From contig CAYZPO010000057.1 in the NCBI GenBank assembly GCA_964480695.1, positions 1 through 6,792 of the forward strand: a stretch of 6,792 nt of DNA. The letters run 5' to 3'. This stretch comes from CAZDDW01 sp964480695. Its GTDB lineage: Bacteria; Patescibacteriota; Patescibacteriia; UBA9934; CAZDDW01. This document shows, in pieces, positions 5,120 through 6,792 of this stretch. The notes under the pieces were generated by a model. That model did not search any database. It worked only from the letters and a program-made list of their open reading frames with translations, and was not told the DNA's origin. The stretch's first letter is position 1. Every line of letters starts with the position of its first letter. The position numbers were made by a program, and so were the translations under genes.

Positions 5120-6792
5120 TAAGACTCCTAAATTTGATACTAAGATTAGGGAAATATTGGATGCGACCAAGCCAGGGAAGCGGATTTGTGAGTTCACCAA
5201 CGAGAAGTGGGAAATGACGAATGAGGAAATCTCCTGGTACCGTGTCTTCAACGTTCCACCGTCTAAATATTCTCCACTATCTCGTTGGCGTTTGATGACG
5301 TCTTTTTTCGATGGCTGGCAATGGTGGTACAACAAGCATCCGGAAACAGGGAAGCCAGTGTTAAGTTGGGTTCATCCGGCCAGTGGTTACAAAGTTATTC
5401 CGGACAAGGAATGGCATGATCGAGACTTTAGTCATATCACGCTTGAGTACGATCCTGAGCGGTCATTTTTTGGACAGTGTGATGAATTGAATAAACAGAT
5501 CCCATTTCCTGCATCAAAAGATTTTGAAAAGTCTTACAATTCGATTACAGCTGTCTCACTAGGCGATCAGGACAGTTATTTTGTTTTGGCCTGTCGGTCC
5601 AAACGATCAATATATTGTTCGTGTGCCAAAGATATCGAGGACTCGGCTGAAGTCTTTTGGTCAACTAAGGTCCAGGATTCGTACCACATTGTTTTCTCGC
5701 ACCGGATTCATAAGTGTAAGTTCGTGCTACAGAGCCATGATTGCATCAATTCAAATTTTTTGTTCGACTGTCGAGATTGTGAACACTGTTTTGGTACAAC
5801 CAACAAACGTCATCGGAAGTACGTCTGGTTTAATGAACAGCTCTCGAAAGAAGAATATGAAAAGCGTTTGTCTGAAGTTGATCTAAGCTCTCGTCATCAA
5901 CTGAACAAATATCGAGATCGTTTCACGAAAATGATCGAAGAAGATACGGTCTGGCCAGAGAATTTTAATGAGGCTGTCGATAATTGTGTCGGAGAATATA
6001 TCGAAGGCTGTACTAATTTGAAATACGTCTTTGCTTCTGATCCAAACTCTCGAGACATTTACTGGTCCACGGCCGTGCACGGTAACTGCAATAACCTCGC
6101 TTTCTGTGCCGGGGCCATGGGCTGCAGCTACTGCTATTACACAATTTCGTTTGAATGTTCTCGCGATTTGTTTTCTTATGAGAGCGACGCGTGTCAAAAT
6201 TGCGAGTACTGTTTTAATTGTACTGATTGTGAATTCTGTTTTGCCTGCTCTGGTTTGAAACGGAAGAAATATTGTATCTTTAACAAACAGTTTTCTGAGG
6301 ACGAGTACTGGCAACGTCTTGATGAGATCAAATGCAACTTGCTCGACCGTGGTGAGTACGGCGAGTTTTTTCCAGCTAAGTACTCACCAAGTTATTACCC
6401 AGACGCTGGAAGCTTGATTTATGAAACGGAAAATATGGGTGCGATTTACGGAGCTCTAGACTATGATCCTGAGTCCATGGGCGCGATCGGGGAAGATCTG
6501 GAAGATGAATCAAAGATGCGAGACATTTCAGAAGTGCCGGACAGTATTGATGACATGAATCCTGAGGAATGGGTCGGTGTCCCAGTTTATGATTCAAAAG
6601 TCAACCGTCGCTTTTCGTATTTGAAACCAGAGATCGAGTTTTATCAAAAAAACCGCTTAGCTCCGCCAGATATCCACTTTATCCCGCGAGTTAAACAGTT
6701 GTATCATGAGGGCAATATTGGTATCTTTGAAAACACAACCTGCACTCAATGTAGCAAAGCCGTTATGGTCGCCAAAAACATAACCTACAAAC
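5112..6792 (+). CDS. Second Cys-rich modular protein, tandem paralogue of the preceding gene, 3'-truncated by window edge
   Basis: The frame is open from ATG 5112 to the end of the window (560 complete codons, no stop). The start MASKTPKFDTKIREIL aligns with MSKTPKYDAKVKELI of the upstream gene, whose TAG it overlaps by 8 nt. The two proteins are collinear with few gaps. Shared blocks include FNVPPSK (46-52), WWYNKHPETG, FLFDC(220)..C(223)..C(226)FG, YVWFNEQ, EEDTVWPENFNE (276-287), C..CEFCFACSGLKRKKYCIFNKQ (370-393), EYWQRLDEI, EYGEFFP, VPDSID (475-480), RRFSYLKPEIEFY, and the first CxxC (C544, C547) of the C-terminal zinc ribbon. By comparison, only about 18 residues and the stop are missing. 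It has the same two Cys modules, 150 residues apart (211-256 and 361-406, 20 of 46 identical). Cys positions in the second cluster differ: the strict 15-residue register is broken between 349 and 361. No signal peptide is seen. The function is unknown. Confidence 0.92.
   Translation, partial: MASKTPKFDTKIREILDATKPGKRICEFTNEKWEMTNEEISWYRVFNVPPSKYSPLSRWRLMTSFFDGWQWWYNKHPETGKPVLSWVHPASGYKVIPDKEWHDRDFSHITLEYDPERSFFGQCDELNKQIPFPASKDFEKSYNSITAVSLGDQDSYFVLACRSKRSIYCSCAKDIEDSAEVFWSTKVQDSYHIVFSHRIHKCKFVLQSHDCINSNFLFDCRDCEHCFGTTNKRHRKYVWFNEQLSKEEYEKRLSEVDLSSRHQLNKYRDRFTKMIEEDTVWPENFNEAVDNCVGEYIEGCTNLKYVFASDPNSRDIYWSTAVHGNCNNLAFCAGAMGCSYCYYTISFECSRDLFSYESDACQNCEYCFNCTDCEFCFACSGLKRKKYCIFNKQFSEDEYWQRLDEIKCNLLDRGEYGEFFPAKYSPSYYPDAGSLIYETENMGAIYGALDYDPESMGAIGEDLEDESKMRDISEVPDSIDDMNPEEWVGVPVYDSKVNRRFSYLKPEIEFYQKNRLAPPDIHFIPRVKQLYHEGNIGIFENTTCTQCSKAVMVAKNITYK
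5742..5879 (+). repeat. Cys/helix module A in the second Cys-rich protein
   Basis: This encodes residues 211-256 (Cys 211, 220, 223, 226, then FG, a basic stretch, WFNEQ and a charged helix). It aligns without gaps to residues 361-406 of the same protein at an offset of 150 residues, with 20 of 46 positions identical. The internal duplication is better preserved here than in the upstream paralogue. Confidence 0.82.
6192..6329 (+). repeat. Cys/helix module B in the second Cys-rich protein
   Basis: This encodes residues 361-406 with an unbroken C-x2-C ladder at 361, 364, 367, 370, 373, 376 and 379, seven Cys each three residues apart. C388 and NKQ then precede an amphipathic helix. It corresponds to residues 361-406 of the first paralogue but has more Cys in the ladder. 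Confidence 0.82.

Noticed and set aside
5883..6314. 143-aa open frame on the minus strand
   Set aside because: It is antisense to the second Cys-rich gene, whose + frame is supported by paralogy along its full length. No independent signal supports the antisense frame.

Overview
The window is a densely packed, single-strand (+) stretch of bacterial DNA. Seven protein genes (the first and last cut by the window edges) sit head to tail with overlaps or gaps of 1 to 32 nt, and there is no visible terminator or promoter between them. The two families that fill the right-hand two thirds are ones I associate with genomes of the Candidate Phyla Radiation / Patescibacteria (Parcubacteria-like): membrane-anchored small proteins with 'GTG...WW.DLD...GCNPACVV...NWRCTGL'-type domains, and Cys-rich proteins with 'NCFGC..LK.KK.CI.NKQ' motifs. 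That placement is an inference from family recognition. TGA and TAA/TAG are all used as normal stops, so the Gly-UGA code of Gracilibacteria/Absconditabacteria is not in use.

Left part (1-2422): three glycosyltransferases in an ATGA-overlapped series. They are a GT4 (GT-B fold) enzyme missing its N-terminal half, a 230-aa GT2 enzyme, and a 285-aa GT2 enzyme of the rhamnosyltransferase-like type with a C-terminal hydrophobic segment. They look like part of a surface polysaccharide or glycoconjugate assembly operon.

Middle (2424-3376): two related small proteins, each with one N-terminal membrane anchor and an exported domain. The first has two divergent copies of the domain, the second has one. 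Between them lies a 10-codon ghost ORF (3015-3047) that reads MSKTPK, the same first six residues as the next large gene. Together with a 24/25-bp direct repeat at 2410-2434 and 3030-3054, it marks the scar of a tandem duplication that ran from the last codons of the third glycosyltransferase into the first codons of the large Cys-rich gene.

Right part (3380-6792): two tandem paralogous Cys-rich proteins (579 aa, and at least 560 aa running off the window). Each contains two copies of a Cys-cluster plus amphipathic-helix module about 150 residues apart. Similar domains flank them at the N- and C-terminus; the C-terminal one carries a zinc ribbon and the N-terminal one has lost all four Cys. 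In the first protein the second Cys cluster is a strict 15-residue repeat in which every Cys falls on a three-residue grid. Their function is unknown. No signal peptide is seen, so they are probably cytoplasmic metal-binding or solenoid proteins.

The window is therefore a cell-surface glycosylation cluster followed by a locus shaped by duplication at several scales: domains within proteins, whole genes, and gene boundaries.
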